46,573 nucleotides of DNA from Bacillus sp. JCM 19041 (GCA_001310375.1 BAXC01000025.1:1-46573); one strand, 5' to 3'. Numbered from the stretch's first letter, positions 27,870 to 39,078 are shown. Numbers and translations are program-made. The notes: generated by a model from the letters alone, not told the origin.

Positions 27870-29567
27870 GTGGATATATTTGTGACAATCATAATTATTC
27901 TATTGGTGTTAATTACAATAGGGACAGCTGCTGGGATCTTTATTAGGCGGCACATACATAAAGCAGTCGATGAACTAGATGAGCGGAAAATGAACATATT
28001 AAACCGAAATATATCGGATGAGATTTCCAAAGTGAAAAAACTGCGTATGGCTGGCGAAACGGAACAGAAGTTTGAAGCTTGGCGCAAAGATTGGGATGAA
28101 ATCATTGAAACGATTTTGCCAAGCATAGAAGAACAGCTGTTGGAGGTTGAAGAGTTTGCGGGCAAATATCGCATTCGAAAAGCCAAAGATCAGTTATCTT
28201 GGGTTGAAAACCGTATGGTTACAGTTGAACAACAGCTCGATATGATGGTTGAAGACATAGAACATTTAGTGTCTGCAGAGAAAAAAAATCGTGCCGAGAT
28301 TACGGATATTAAACAGACATACCATAAGCTGTCAGGCGATCTTTTAAAGCGTAGAGGTTCTTTCGGGGAAGCAATTCAAGCATTGGATGCAGTAATGGCA
28401 AAGGTTAAGCGAACGCTTGTTTCATTTGAAGAGTCGACTGAAAATGGAAGTTATCTACAAGCTAGGAAGCAATTATTAGAAATGACCAACGAATTAGAAG
28501 AGGTAAATGCCAAAATGGAACGGTTGCCGCAACTGTTAATCCAGGCAAGATCTACGCTTCCGAGTGATTTAAAGAACTTGCAAAGTGGCATTAAGCATAT
28601 GGAAGAAGATGGGTATCATTTGACGTCTTTTTCATTTGGAACTCGAATTGAACAGTTTAATGAGGATGTAGAAGGTGCTTATGAATTGTTAAAAGAGCTT
28701 CAAGTAGATGAAGCTGCTGCTACATTAGAAGCTGTCCATACAGGAATGGAACAGATTTACGAGAACTTGGAAGCAGAAGTAACGTATAAAAACAAGTTGC
28801 ATGAGCAGTTACCTGTTTTAAAAGAAAAAGTAGGTAAGGCAAGTGAAATGATGCAGCAATTATTGCATGAAACTACGCATGTACAAAAAAGTTATTTGAT
28901 TGCTGAAGAAGAAACCCATTTGCAACATGCCTTGCAAAAGGATCTGACACAAGCGCAGAGTCAATTAAATGTGATTGTTGATGTTGCTGAAAACCAAAAA
29001 CAAACTTTCTCTTCTATCTATGAGATGTGTGAAGAGTGGTTAAAGTATATGGATCAATTAACGAATGGTATTGCTGAAAGTGTGAACCGACTGAAGCGTT
29101 TGCGAAAAGATGAATTAAAGGCAAAGGACACAGTTAGCCGGTTGCGCGAAGTGATGCTAGAAACAAAACGGATTTTGCATAAAAGCAATCTCCCTGGTGT
29201 TCCAGTTACTCACTTAGAATCTCTTGATAAAGCGGAAAATAAGGTAGTACAAGCACAAGAAGCACTTAGGCAATTACCGCTTGAAATGGAATCTGTAGAA
29301 AAGCTTGTTGAAGAAGCAATTCTAGAGGTTGAGAAAAATGCGGAAGAAATAAAAGCAATTGTAGAAAAAGCCCAGTTGGCTGAATTATCCATTCAGTACA
29401 GCAACCGTTATCGTATGCAAGATGATTCCGTTCGAACAGCATTAGATGAAGCGGAAGAAGCCTTTTTGCGTTATGAATACGAGTATGCACTTGAGCTAGT
29501 CCAGGCAGCAGTAAGGGACTATGAACCGGATTTGCTTAACAAAGTTACAAAGCATATGAGTGCTTAA
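27870..29567 (+). CDS. ezrA: Septation ring formation regulator EzrA
   Basis: 565 residues, intact: one N-terminal membrane helix (FVTIIIILLVLITIGTAAGIF, shown in part as IIIILLVLITIGTAAGI) with the chain otherwise long spectrin-like helical coiled coil. EzrA restrains FtsZ polymerisation and links the divisome to cell-wall synthesis. GTG 27870 is seven bases after GAGAGGAG. Neighbours (hisJ upstream, nifZ-thiI downstream) match B. subtilis. Confidence 0.95.
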   Translation: MDIFVTIIIILLVLITIGTAAGIFIRRHIHKAVDELDERKMNILNRNISDEISKVKKLRMAGETEQKFEAWRKDWDEIIETILPSIEEQLLEVEEFAGKYRIRKAKDQLSWVENRMVTVEQQLDMMVEDIEHLVSAEKKNRAEITDIKQTYHKLSGDLLKRRGSFGEAIQALDAVMAKVKRTLVSFEESTENGSYLQARKQLLEMTNELEEVNAKMERLPQLLIQARSTLPSDLKNLQSGIKHMEEDGYHLTSFSFGTRIEQFNEDVEGAYELLKELQVDEAAATLEAVHTGMEQIYENLEAEVTYKNKLHEQLPVLKEKVGKASEMMQQLLHETTHVQKSYLIAEEETHLQHALQKDLTQAQSQLNVIVDVAENQKQTFSSIYEMCEEWLKYMDQLTNGIAESVNRLKRLRKDELKAKDTVSRLREVMLETKRILHKSNLPGVPVTHLESLDKAENKVVQAQEALRQLPLEMESVEKLVEEAILEVEKNAEEIKAIVEKAQLAELSIQYSNRYRMQDDSVRTALDEAEEAFLRYEYEYALELVQAAVRDYEPDLLNKVTKHMSA

Positions 29568-29569
29568 TA

Positions 29570-29602
29570 AAAAGCGCAGTTTCCTGGAAACTGCGCTTTT
29601 TT
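29570..29602 (+). terminator. Terminator after ezrA
   Basis: AAAAGCGCAGTTTCC and GGAAACTGCGCTTTT form a long stem followed by TT. Confidence 0.9.
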
Positions 29603-29691
29603 ATGTAAACGAACAAGAGGATATGCTAAGATATCCGAGGAAAGTCTTATTAATTATGATGTAATCATGAAAAAGGAGTACAACCATAACA

Positions 29692-30827
29692 ATGATTTAT
29701 CTTGATAATAGTGCGACAACACGACCATATCCAGAAGTGTTGGCATTGTACACGAAGTTGTCAAATGAGTATTTTGGCAATCCGTCTTCATTACATACGC
29801 TTGGAATGGAAGCGGAAAAAGTCCTAATTCAAGCCCGGAAAAAAATGGCCGCATTCCTTGAATGCTCAAGTGACCAACTTATTTTTACTTCTGGCGGAAC
29901 GGAAGCTAACGCGTTGGCGCTTTACGGTACGGTGAAGCGTCATTCGTATGCTCATATAATCACAACAACGGTTGAACATGCTTCTGTATACGAAAACCTA
30001 CAAGCATTGGAACAGAGTGGTTATGATGTTACGTATCTCCAAGCGGATCAGTTTGGTCGTGTTACGGTGGATCAAGTAAAGAGAGCAATTCGACCAAGTA
30101 CGATCCTTGTCAGTATTGGTCATGTTCAAGGAGAGTTAGGTACTGTCCAACCGATTGAAGAGATTGGGAGGGTTTTGCAATCATATCCACAAATTAAATT
30201 TCATGTCGACGCTGTTCAAAGTTTGTTGAAGGTTCCTTTTTCGATTATAGAAGCAGGAATTGATTTAATGACACTATCTGCGCACAAAGTACACGGTACA
30301 AAAGGGACGGGCTTGCTCTTCTCTAAAAACCCTAAAGCATTAGAAAGTATGACAAAAGGGGGCAATCAAGAACAAATGCTGCGTGCAGGGACGGAAAATA
30401 CAGCTGGTATTGCGTGTTTTGCAAAGGCTATTAGGGAGTCATCTCAAAAAGCTGTAAACGAACAAAAACGTCTAAAACAATTGACGATGCATTTGCGTGG
30501 TGAGCTTGAACAAATAAAGGGAGTACTAATTAATACGCCCGCAGAAGGTGCGGCTCCTCATATTCTTAATTTTTCTATTCCAGGGTTAAAAGCAGAAGTG
30601 CTTGTTCAAGCATTGGGATATGAAAAGATTTATGTTTCTACTCAATCTGCATGTTCAACGAAAACTGGAAAGCCGAGTCGGATCTTACTTGGTTGTGGAT
30701 TAAATGAAGAGAGGCTAGTAGTTCGATTCGTATTAGCTTATCTTTTGAAACGACGAAGGAAGAAATAGATGTTTGTATAGAAACATTACAATCAATAATA
30801 CCTAAGTTACAGGAGGTAATGAAATAA
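29692..30827 (+). CDS. nifZ: Cysteine desulfurase (NifZ), one frameshift
   Basis: PLP-dependent NifS/IscS-type desulfurase of about 378 residues, thought to supply sulfur to ThiI for 4-thiouridine. MIYLDNSATTRPYPEVL, GGTEANALAL, VEHAS, VDAVQSLLKVP, the PLP lysine in LSAHKVHGTKG and the catalytic cysteine in STQSACSTKTGKPS are visible. The frame breaks near 30714; adding a base gives SSSIRISLSFETTKEEID to LQEVMK and TAA 30825, directly abutting the thiI ATG (30828). Its own last codons supply the thiI ribosome binding site (CAGGAGGT). Confidence 0.92.
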
Positions 30828-32033
30828 ATGAAGATGGATCATATTCTTGTTCGTTACGGTGAACTTGCTCTAAAAGGAAAAAATAGAAGCCATTTTGAAA
30901 AAGTGTTGCTAGCAAATATTCGATACGTCTTAAAACCATTTGAAGGTGTGAAGGCGAAGCGTACTTTTGGCAGAATCGTTGTAGAACTTCATGATGCTGA
31001 TTACGTTCCCATTATTGATGCACTAGCAAGAGTATCTGGTATCCAATCCTACAGTTTAGCAGTGAGGGTTGAGAGTGAATTAGAAGTCATACAGCAAGGT
31101 GCCTTATACTTATTAACCGAACATAACAAGAGCTCAAAAACGTTTAAGGTTTCAGCTAGACGGGCGTATAAGCAATTCCCAATTGGTTCTCAGGATCTTA
31201 ACCAAATAGTTGGCGGGTTTGTTCTAAAGGCGCTCGATGGCGAGATCGGAGTCGATGTCCATCATCCAGACACGGAGATTGTGATAGATGTAAGGGAATC
31301 CGGTACGTATATAACAGCTGGTGCATATAAAGGCGCTAAAGGCTTGCCAGTTGGAACGAGCGGAAGAGTTCTTCATATGCTTTCAGGTGGAATTGATTCG
31401 CCAGTTGCTGCTCATATGATGATGAACAGAGGGACAGAGGTTGAAATGTTGCACTTTCATAGTCCGCCGTACACAAATGAACGTGCGAGACAAAAAGTAC
31501 TTGATTTAACAAAAGAACTATCTAAATACGGACGTTCAATTAAGGTTCATCTTGTTCCTTTTACAGATATTCAAACGCATATTCATAAAGAAGTACCATC
31601 AAACTTTGAAATGACGATTATGAGGCGGATGATGTTGCGAATTGCAGGACAAATCGCAGAGAATAGAAATATCCTTGCTATTTCTAATGGTGAAAGTCTC
31701 GGACAAGTGGCTTCTCAAACACTTGCGAGCATGAATACTATAAATGAGGTAACGAACTTACCGGTTTTACGTCCCTTGCTTGCTATAGATAAAGAAGAAA
31801 CCATTCGTTATGCAAAGGAAATCGGAACATATGAGATTTCGATTCTTCCTTATGAAGACTGTTGCACGATATTCTTACCGACAGATTCGAAAACAAAACC
31901 TAAACGCGAAAAAGCTAACAAATTTGAGCAGTATGTAGAGATTGAAGCAAAATGCGCAGAGGCAGTTGCCGCTGTTGAAACGATTCAAATATCTGCCGAT
32001 GATTTAGACTCTGAGCTAGAGAATTTATTTTAA
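30828..32033 (+). CDS. thiI: tRNA 4-thiouridine synthetase ThiI
   Basis: 401 residues, intact: N-terminal ferredoxin-like region, THUMP domain (about 60-165) and PP-loop ATPase ([16 protein letters not shown]). It activates U8 of tRNA and takes sulfur from the adjacent desulfurase; this short bacillar form lacks the rhodanese domain. The start follows the nifZ stop with no gap, so translation is coupled. [15 protein letters not shown] near the C-terminus is typical. Confidence 0.96.
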   Translation: MKMDHILVRYGELALKGKNRSHFEKVLLANIRYVLKPFEGVKAKRTFGRIVVELHDADYVPIIDALARVSGIQSYSLAVRVESELEVIQQGALYLLTEHNKSSKTFKVSARRAYKQFPIGSQDLNQIVGGFVLKALDGEIGVDVHHPDTEIVIDVRESGTYITAGAYKGAKGLPVGTSGRVLHMLSGGIDSPVAAHMMMNRGTEVEMLHFHSPPYTNERARQKVLDLTKELSKYGRSIKVHLVPFTDIQTHIHKEVPSNFEMTIMRRMMLRIAGQIAENRNILAISNGESLGQVASQTLASMNTINEVTNLPVLRPLLAIDKEETIRYAKEIGTYEISILPYEDCCTIFLPTDSKTKPKREKANKFEQYVEIEAKCAEAVAAVETIQISADDLDSELENLF

Positions 32034-32054
32034 AAAATTTCCAGTTAAATTGCA

Positions 32055-32084
32055 TGCATGATCTTTTCTTTTTCGTACATTCTA
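32055..32084 (+). promoter_or_regulatory. Sigma-G-type promoter for the spore protein gene
   Basis: TGCATG (32055-32060), 17 bp, CATTCTA (32078-32084) resembles the forespore sigma-G consensus (TGMATA / CATNMTA). Confidence 0.6.
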
Positions 32085-32108
32085 TAAGTACCGAAGGAGG
32101 TGAGACAC

Positions 32109-32306
32109 ATGGCAAACAGCTCAAACAACTTAGTTGTACCTGGCGTACAACAAGCTCTTGATCAAATGAAATACGAAATCGCTTCTGAATTCGGGGTTAA
32201 CCTTGGACCAGATTCTACTTCACGCGCTAACGGATCTGTTGGTGGCGAAATTACGAAACGTCTTGTCGCTCAAGCAGAGCAACAAATGGGTGGTTATCAA
32301 AAATAA
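32109..32306 (+). CDS. sspA: Alpha/beta-type small acid-soluble spore protein
   Basis: 65-residue DNA-coating spore protein, intact. It has the germination-protease site region [10 protein letters not shown] and the C-terminal family signature [30 protein letters not shown] precedes ATG 32109. It has its own sigma-G-like promoter and terminator, and shows the host is a spore former. Confidence 0.97.
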   Translation: MANSSNNLVVPGVQQALDQMKYEIASEFGVNLGPDSTSRANGSVGGEITKRLVAQAEQQMGGYQK

Positions 32307-32324
32307 TTTCATATGAATGGCTAG

Positions 32325-32350
32325 GAGCAGGGGAAACCCTGCTCCTTTTC
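32325..32350 (+). terminator. Terminator after sspA
   Basis: GGAGCAGGG-GAAA-CCCTGCTCC-TTTT, a GNRA-type loop. Confidence 0.9.
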
Positions 32351-32411
32351 AATTGTTTTTAACGGAGCAACTTAGGTGATATACTTGGGCTAAGGTGAAA
32401 GGAGGATCTTA

Positions 32412-34006
32412 GTGGGGACATTATGGTACAATGGCATTTTTTATACGATGGCTTATGAAGGAGACAAAGCGTCTGCTCTTTATGAAGAAGACGGTAAGAT
32501 CATTGAGATTGGATCTACAAAGGACTTATTTAATAAATGGGAGACGAAGGTTATACATAAACGTAACGTAAATGGAGCCGTTGTTTTTCCAGGATTTGTG
32601 GACAGTCATTTGCATTTGATTGCCCATGGGCAAAAGCTATTGCGCTTGGATTTATCGAAAACAAATTCAAAAGATGAAGCGCTTGTTTTACTTGCAGCAG
32701 AAAACACGCCAGAACAAGGTGAATGGATAGAAGCGCTTGGATGGAACGAACACAATGATCCGAATCATGAAAGCCTCTCGCTAGAAGATTTGAATCGTAT
32801 AAGTGAAGATCATCCAGTTTTTGTGATGAGAATTTGCCGCCATGCGGCGTTTGTCAATCAAATTGCTTTAGATCTTGCAGGAATTAACGAACATACTCAA
32901 GATCCAGAAGGCGGAAGAATTGAACGCGATGAAGACGGGAAGCCGACAGGGGTGCTCCACGACAAAGCGGTCACTTTAGTACAAGAATGTATGCCTAAAC
33001 TTTCCAAAAAAGCGATTAAGCGTGCATTAAAGGCAGCTATTACGGATTGTCATCAGCACGGATTAACAGGCGGGCATAGTGAAGATTTGCATTATTATAA
33101 TGGTCTTGCCGAGACCGTGAATGTGTATGAAGAAACGATTCATACAGGTAATCCGTTTCGCGCTCATTTGCTTGTTCATCATGAGGAAATAACTGCATTT
33201 GACCAGTCAAGCTTTGCGCACAAATTACAAGTTAGTCCATACATTGAGCTAGGTGCATTAAAAATCTTTGCTGATGGTGCGTTAGGTGGGAGAACTGCTG
33301 CGTTAAGTAACCCTTACTCGGATGATCCAGAGGCGACTGGATTAGTTATTCATACGCAAGAAAAACTAAATAGTCTTGTACGCCAAGCTAGAGAACGCCA
33401 TTTAGGTGTGGCAATTCATGTCATTGGCGATGCAGCATTAGAAATGGCATTAGATGCGATCGAGGCTAACCCAACAAAAGCGATGAGAGATCGGCTAATC
33501 CATGTGCAAGTAGCGCGACCTGATTTAATTGAACGAATGAAGGGCTTAAAACTAATTGTCGATATTCAGCCTCGTTTTGTGGTGTCCGATTTTCCATGGG
33601 TAGAGGAACGCCTTGGTCCAGAGAGGCTTCCATATTCGTTTGCTTGGAAGACATTAGCCACTAATGGCATAAACTGTGCTGGTGGCTCAGATGCTCCAAT
33701 CGAACCTGTTGAGCCATTGCTTGGAATCTATGCTGCTGTAGCGAGACGTGATGTGAATGGAGCGCATGAGGGATATGGCCTAGTGAGAAATTGTCGCCAT
33801 TTGAAGCGGTTGCGTTATTTACGAAAGGCAGCGCATATGCAATTGGTAAAGAGGAGAGTCGAGGTCAGCTGAAATGTGGTTATGATGCCGATATGACGAT
33901 TGTTGATCGAGATTTACTTACTTGTTCTGTTGGAGAGATTGCAACCGCGAACATAGTAGCGACGGTTGTGGATGGCAAAATAGTCTATGAGCAAAATCAA
34001 TTTTAA
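32412..34006 (+). CDS. ytcJ: YtcJ-type amidohydrolase, one frameshift
   Basis: Metal-dependent hydrolase of the amidohydrolase_3/YtcJ family, about 531 residues. The metal motif DSHLHLIAHG, FADGALGGRTAAL, HVIGDAALEMALDA and GGSDAPIEPVEPL are family landmarks. The frame breaks near 33782; one added base joins EGYG to SEKLSPFEAVALFTKGSAYA and the chain ends at TAA 34004-34006. GTG 32412 follows AAAGGAGG. The natural substrate is not known. Confidence 0.85.
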
Positions 34007-34026
34007 TATAGGGGGGCACGATACAA

Positions 34027-35002
34027 ATGAAAGCTAGAAGGTGGGTAGCATTAGGGATTGGTTTATTTATTTTATTATTTTCATTAATTACGACAGTCTC
34101 TTTTGCATTTAATACATATTCTTCAACGACAGAAACCTTTTTTGGTGGAGTTGAGGAGAAGATTGTGCGTCAAGGGGATACAAGTGGACAATTGCACTGT
34201 TGGAAGTAAATGGACCAATTATTAATTCAGGTGAACAAGGTTTTTTGATACGGGGGGTTACAATCATACTTCTTTTTTAAACAACCTCCACGAAGCAATG
34301 AATCGTTCTGATGTCGAAGGAATCATTATTCATGTGGATACTCCAGGTGGTGGTGTGCTTGAATCAGCAGAAATTCACAGAGCAGTTGTTGAAGCGCAAA
34401 CAGTTAAAGAAAAGCCAGTCTATGTATCAATGGGGGGAATGGCAGCATCTGGTGGCTATTATTTAGCCGCTCCAGCAGAGAAAATATACGCAAACCCACA
34501 AACGTTAACAGGTTCTATTGGTGTTATAATGAGTTCAATGAATATTACTGAACTACTGGATAATCTCGGAATTGAAGAAAATGTTTATAAAAGTGGACCG
34601 TATAAAGATATGATGTCGCCTACTCGTGAGCCACTCGAAGAAGAAGATGAAATCATTCAGTCGATTGTCGATGAATACTATGATGAATTCGTGTCGATCA
34701 TTGCAGAAGGTCGAGACATGGATGAAGCTCGAGTTCGTGAATTAGGTGATGGGCGAATCTTTACAGGAAACCAAGCGTTGGAAGAAGGCTTAATTGACAG
34801 TTTAGGGAGTCTTGATGATGTTATTGATGACATGCAGACAGATCTTGGTCGGAACTATCAAGTCGTAACAACGAGTGAATTCCAAAGTTTTGGAAGTTTA
34901 TTTGGTCTCGCTACAAATCATTTCTTCGGGGATAAAGAGCCTGAACAAAAGTTACATGAGTTTAATCAACCAAGAGCGTTATATATGTATGATTATGAGT
35001 GA
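34027..35002 (+). CDS. sppA: Signal peptide peptidase SppA, two frameshifts
   Basis: Membrane-anchored Ser/Lys protease (S49) of about 325 residues that degrades remnant signal peptides. N-terminal helix WVALGIGLFILLFSLITTVS; nucleophile Ser in GGMAASGGYY and general-base Lys in SGPYKDM, 52 residues apart as in the B. subtilis enzyme. Frame breaks near 34190 and 34246 are each cured by one base (GQIALLEVNGPIINSGEQGF, then DTGGYNHTSFLNNL). The stop overlaps the ribosome binding site of the next gene, yteJ. Confidence 0.9.
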
Positions 35003-35013
35003 GGAGGAGTAAG

Positions 35014-35556
35014 ATGGAGACACGTCCTTCGATCAGAACTGTAAGACCAAAGCGCTATTTACGAAATCAGCCTGCCCAAATGGTAGAACAAGAACATGTG
35101 CAAATAAAACAACAAGAAGTGCGCTATGCTGGTTTTTGGATGAGGTTTTGGGCATTTGTATTTGATTTATTGATTATTGGTAGTGTAAACGCGGCTTTGG
35201 TGGGCACTTGGCTTCCTTTTGTACAAGGAGATGGCTCGTTTACTACGTTTTTAACAACGATGGTCTTAGTACCTTCAGTTCTATATGCTTTTTTGTTTTT
35301 CATTTACTTTTCTCTACTGACGAAGTTCTTTGGGCAAACGTTGGGGAAAATGATTTTTGGTCTTAAAGTCGTGTCAAAAGATGGAGAGTATTTAACGTGG
35401 GGGACTGTTTTATTTCGTGAAGGAGTTGGTCGATTCTTGCATCAGGCTCCTTTGTTTGGAAACTTTTTATTGGTATTGTATGTTGTCGTTGCATGTACAC
35501 CAAAAAAACAAGGCGTTCACGATTTATTTGCTGATACGTATGTAATCCATTGTTAA
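35014..35556 (+). CDS. yteJ: RDD-family membrane protein YteJ
   Basis: 180-residue RDD-domain protein, intact, with three hydrophobic helices. YAGFWMRFWAFVFDLLIIG carries the Arg-Asp hallmark and GQTLGKMIFGLKVV the second motif. ATG 35014 follows GAGGAGGAG, which overlaps the sppA stop. sppA-yteJ is a conserved pair; function unknown. Confidence 0.88.
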   Translation: METRPSIRTVRPKRYLRNQPAQMVEQEHVQIKQQEVRYAGFWMRFWAFVFDLLIIGSVNAALVGTWLPFVQGDGSFTTFLTTMVLVPSVLYAFLFFIYFSLLTKFFGQTLGKMIFGLKVVSKDGEYLTWGTVLFREGVGRFLHQAPLFGNFLLVLYVVVACTPKKQGVHDLFADTYVIHC

Positions 35557-35563
35557 TAAATAA

Positions 35564-35593
35564 CTAGCCGAGAGATCGGCTGGTTATTTTTTG
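35564..35593 (+). terminator. Terminator after yteJ
   Basis: AACTAGCCGA-GAGA-TCGGCTGGTT followed by ATTTTTT. Confidence 0.8.
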
Positions 35594-35632
35594 CATTTAT
35601 GCATATAGTAACAAGCAAAGGAGGCACTGGCT

Positions 35633-36297
35633 ATGCATCTTTGGATACTATATGGAACGGTCGTGTTTATTGTGCTTGTTGTCTGTATTTTGGCTATGAG
35701 AGTTCAAATAAGCTGCATCTACACTAGACAACATAAAGAAGACTTGTTGGAAGTATATGTACGTTTGTTAGGGATGACGCTTTTTGAGTTGAAAGCACCG
35801 ACAATGGATTTAAATCTTTCTAACCAAACCTTTTCCTTTACTGAAGAAGAACGAAATCTAGGGAAAGAAAAAGTGAAAAAGAAAAAATGGACGTTATCAA
35901 CAATGAAAAGATTTATTCACAATAGTCGCGAATGGTTAAGACATTTTCCTAAGTTCAAGTATAGAGCAGAAGCATTTTTGAGAAAAGTAACGGTTACTTC
36001 ATTCACTTGGCATACTGAATTAGCACTGGTGATGCGGCAAGTACGGCACAATTATCTGGAATGTTATGGGGAGTAAAAGGGTTTATTCTAGGGTGGGCCT
36101 CACATAGGCTTGATTGGCGAGCTAAAAACGAACTTGCGGTTAAATCCCATTTTCAAGCTGTTGGTTTTGCCGTTTCTTTTTCATGCATAGCCTCGTTTCG
36201 CCTCGGGCACGCTATATATACAGGTCTGTTAATTGCACTTGGCTACAGGTCTAGGAAAAAGAACTCCAACCATAATGCAAACGCGCAAGCGCTTTAG
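35633..36297 (+). CDS. ytfI: DUF2953 protein YtfI, one frameshift
   Basis: DUF2953 family, about 221 residues, with an N-terminal membrane helix (ILYGTVVFIVLVVCILAM) and the C-terminal SCIASFRLGHAIYTGL motif. The frame breaks near 36020; one base added gives TGDAASTAQLSGMLWGVKG, the family core. AAAGGAGG precedes ATG 35633. It pairs with gerW (ytfJ) downstream in most bacilli. Function unknown; a small further indel in the C-terminal third cannot be excluded. Confidence 0.8.
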
Positions 36298-36306
36298 AAT
36301 GGTTGG
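36266..36306. repeat. Inverted repeat at the end of ytfI
   Basis: CCAACCAT (36266-36273) and ATGGTTGG (36299-36306) flank an inner GCGC-AA-GCGC. It spans the ytfI stop and lies just upstream of the gerW ribosome binding site. It could be a translational control hairpin. Confidence 0.4.
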
Positions 36307-36327
36307 ATTGGAAAAGGGGCGAACGCA

Positions 36328-36753
36328 ATGTCAGAACATCCAATACAAGGTTTGATGAAAACTGCGATGGAGAACATCAAGGCGATGGCAGATGTGAATA
36401 CCATTGTTGGTGACCCAGTCGAGACACCCGATGGCAGTATTATAATGCCTGTATCAAAAGTAGGTTTTGGTTTTGCTGCAGGTGGGAGCGAATTTTATAC
36501 AGAACACTCCCATTCGCATGAAGAGCCGGGGCATCCTTTTGGTGGTGGTAGCGGTGGTGGTGTGTCAATTACGCCAATTGCATTTCTTGTGGTAAATAGC
36601 AAAGGGATTAATATGGTTCATTTAGATAGCTCAACCCATTTGTATGATCGATTGCTTGATCTAGCTCCTCAAGCATTTGAGAAGATCCAACATATGCTTA
36701 GGCATGAAGATGAGCCACCACATCATAAACCATATGAAGATCCACTCGTATAA
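36328..36753 (+). CDS. ytfJ: GerW-family sporulation protein YtfJ
   Basis: 141 residues, intact, GerW/YtfJ family linked to sporulation and spore germination. It begins MSEHPIQGLMKTAMENIKAM and has DPVETPDGSIIMPVSKVGFGFAAGG (seen as TPDGSIIMPVSKVGFGF), a glycine-rich FGGGSGGGV turn and ITPIAFLVV. GAAAAGGGG precedes ATG 36328. Confidence 0.9.
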   Translation: MSEHPIQGLMKTAMENIKAMADVNTIVGDPVETPDGSIIMPVSKVGFGFAAGGSEFYTEHSHSHEEPGHPFGGGSGGGVSITPIAFLVVNSKGINMVHLDSSTHLYDRLLDLAPQAFEKIQHMLRHEDEPPHHKPYEDPLV

Positions 36754-36776
36754 AAGGTGTTCCATTGGATTACGTC

Positions 36777-36825
36777 AGCTTGTCGAAAAAGTCTCTTTAA
36801 AACGAGACTGTCGACAAGCTTTTTT
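36777..36825 (+). terminator. Strong two-part terminator after ytfJ
   Basis: Outer stem AGCTTGTCGA (36777-36786) with TCGACAAGCT (36811-36820), inner stem AGTCTC with GAGACT, then TTTTT. Confidence 0.9.
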
Positions 36826-37028
36826 GATGAGTGACTATCCGATGCTTATTCCCACGTTGTTCTCGCTACGTCTTCGCTTTTCAAGCGATAGATGAATCCA
36901 GGTTTTTTCGCTTTATTTCCAAGTTTTGAAGTGAGGGATTAATGCCCGTGTATGCGGGATTATTGTAACTATGGATTTAAAAAAGTTAGTCAATTGAAAG
37001 ATGAGCATGTCCGACCCCACATAACCTA
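36826..37028. other. Intergenic stretch without recognisable gene
   Basis: With the flanking terminators, the gap from 36754 to 37107 holds no supported gene. A small stem (TAATGCCCG / CGGGATTA around 36940-36965) is present. No open frame longer than background and no insertion sequence ends were seen. Confidence 0.5.
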
Positions 37029-37063
37029 AAAATACCGCTAAGATAAACTCTCAGCGGTATTTT
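37029..37063. terminator. Terminator of the MFS transporter gene
   Basis: AAAATACCGCT (37029-37039) and AGCGGTATTTT (37053-37063), symmetric A/T tails, downstream of the minus-strand transporter. Confidence 0.75.
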
Positions 37064-37107
37064 GTCTACGGTTTGAAGAGCTCCAATGGTGCACTCTTTT
37101 AATGTAA

Positions 37108-38299
37108 TTATTCATAATCAATGTCTGCGATTCGTCGGATATTTAATCGTTTAAGCTTGCGGTGATGTAGCCAATAATAAGCAAGGATGGCAATTACGAC
37201 AATGATTGCGGAAACAATGTACATAAATGAAAAGCCTAATCCTGCTACGGCGAATCCAAGAATATATGAACCGACCCCAATACCTAGATCGTACAATATA
37301 TAAAACGTACTTGTTGCTTGAACAGCTTGTTTTCTAGAAACAGATTGAACGGCTAAGGTTTGAAAACTTGGAAGAACGGAACCAAAACCTGCACCCATTA
37401 AAACTGCGGCAAGCAGAAATGTAATTAGACTAGAAGCTTGTGACAGGAGAACAAGACCAACTGTAAATAAAGCAAGTGTAGGATATAAAACGGCGTTTTC
37501 ACCAAAGCGGTCGAATAGACGTCCAGTCACAAACCTTGAACCAAGCAAAACGATGGCATAAACGACAAAAAAGAGGCTTGCTGCCGTTTCCATCCCGAGC
37601 GAAACAGCATATAGCGTGATAAAACTTAGAATACCACCGTACGCAAATGATGCTAGAGAAGAGCAAAAGCTTACTGACACAGCCTGGGGTGCAATAAAGC
37701 GATTAATGCTCATTGGTTCAGGCGCTTTCTTCTCAGGTTTGTAGATAATAAAGGCGGCCAAAAAGAGTCCAGTTGCAGATAAGCCAACAGTTAAAAGGAA
37801 GAGACCAGTATAAGTACCGTGTTGAACAATTTGTAGACCAACGACAGGTCCAATAACCATTGCTAAACTCATAAACATGCTGTAATAACCTACTGCTTCT
37901 CCTTGCCGCGTTTTTGGAGCAATCATAATTGCAAGAGCTCCTGCGGCAGTTGTCGCAACACCAAATCCTAACCCCTGTATGAAACGCAAAAAAAGAAGCC
38001 ATCCAAAGGAAAATGACCAAAATGTGCAAAATGGCAGAAATGAGTACGACTAAAAATGAAAGCAATAATACTTTCTTTTCTCCAAAACGATCAAGCAAAA
38101 GCCCTGCAAATAAACGAGCGATGACTGAAGCGGCAATAAACGATCCAACAATTAACCCTACTTGTTGTTCTGTTGCAGAAAAAGCATTAAGAGCAAAGAG
38201 CGGTAGCGTTGGAATAAATAAGTTGAAAATCATAAACAAAGTAAATGCACTAAAGCATACAAATAAAAATGTTGGTGTCCAAAGCGGCTGCTTTGACAT
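37108..38299 (-). CDS. MFS transporter, one frameshift
   Basis: Major facilitator with 12 predicted helices, about 397 residues. The loop 2-3 signature is RLFAGLLLDRFGEKKVLLLS; FIQGLGFGVATTAAGALAIM and SRFVTGRLFDRFGENAVLYP are also typical. The frame breaks in an A run near 37988 (seven, eight needed), joining WMASFF to LRFIQGLGFG. Start 38299 follows AAAGGATG. Likely a drug or small-molecule efflux protein; the substrate cannot be read from the sequence. Confidence 0.85.
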
Positions 38300-38489
38300 G
38301 GTTTCACATCCTTTGATATTTCGATACCCAAAATAAATAAGCATACTTTCATAGTTTAGAGTGTAATGAGGAAACCGTCAAATAGACAAGCCCGAAGAAA
38401 ATGAAGCAATCATAAGCGGCTGCCTTGCATTCGTAAGGATGAAACGAGTAAAATTAAAATGGACATAACGTTTCGAAGGAGGAAGACAA

Positions 38490-38987
38490 ATGACACAAGT
38501 TACGTTCAAACAACAACCTGTTACATTAAAAGGTACACAAGTAAAGGTGGGAGACAAAGCACCCAACTTCACTGTATTAGCTAACGACTTATCAGAGGTT
38601 AAGCTCGATGATTCAAAAGGAAAAACACGTTTAATTAGTGTTGTTCCTTCCATTGATACAGGCGTTTGTGATGCTCAAACTCGTCGCTTTAACGAAGAAG
38701 CGGCAAGTCTAGAAAATACGGTTGTTCTTACAATTAGTGTAGATTTACCATTTGCGCAAAAGCGTTGGTGTGCGGCTGAAGGAATTGACAATGTCCAAAC
38801 ATTATCTGACCACCGAGATCTTTCTTTTGGAGAAGCATATGGTGTAGCAATAGAAGAATTAAGACTTCTTGCTCGGTCGGTATTTGTTGTAGATGCGAAT
38901 AATCAAGTTGTATATGCTGAATATGTGAATGAAGTAAGTGAACACCCAAATTATGATGCTGCAATCGAAGCTGCAAAAAAAGCGTAA
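38490..38987 (+). CDS. tpx: Thiol peroxidase Tpx
   Basis: Atypical 2-Cys peroxiredoxin, 165 residues, intact. Peroxidatic Cys lies in [15 protein letters not shown] and resolving Cys in KRWCAAEGI. It reduces peroxides with thioredoxin. AAGGAGGAAG precedes ATG 38490; terminator follows. Confidence 0.96.
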   Translation: MTQVTFKQQPVTLKGTQVKVGDKAPNFTVLANDLSEVKLDDSKGKTRLISVVPSIDTGVCDAQTRRFNEEAASLENTVVLTISVDLPFAQKRWCAAEGIDNVQTLSDHRDLSFGEAYGVAIEELRLLARSVFVVDANNQVVYAEYVNEVSEHPNYDAAIEAAKKA

Positions 38988-38992
38988 TGAGC

Positions 38993-39024
38993 AGTCCACT
39001 GCAAAAGCAGTGGACTTTGTTTTT
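38993..39024 (+). terminator. Terminator after tpx
   Basis: AGTCCACTGC-AAAA-GCAGTGGACT then TTGTTTTT. Confidence 0.9.
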
Positions 39025-39078
39025 GTAATTCTGTACAATACATGGCAGATATTTGGACGAAAAAAGAAGGTGGAGTAA

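Noticed and set aside
27866-28186. 106-codon minus-strand frame opposite ezrA
   Set aside because: Serine/isoleucine-rich shadow of the ezrA coding sequence with no ribosome binding site.
36826-37028. Possible mobile-element remnant after ytfJ
   Set aside because: No transposase fragment, terminal repeats or target duplication could be seen.
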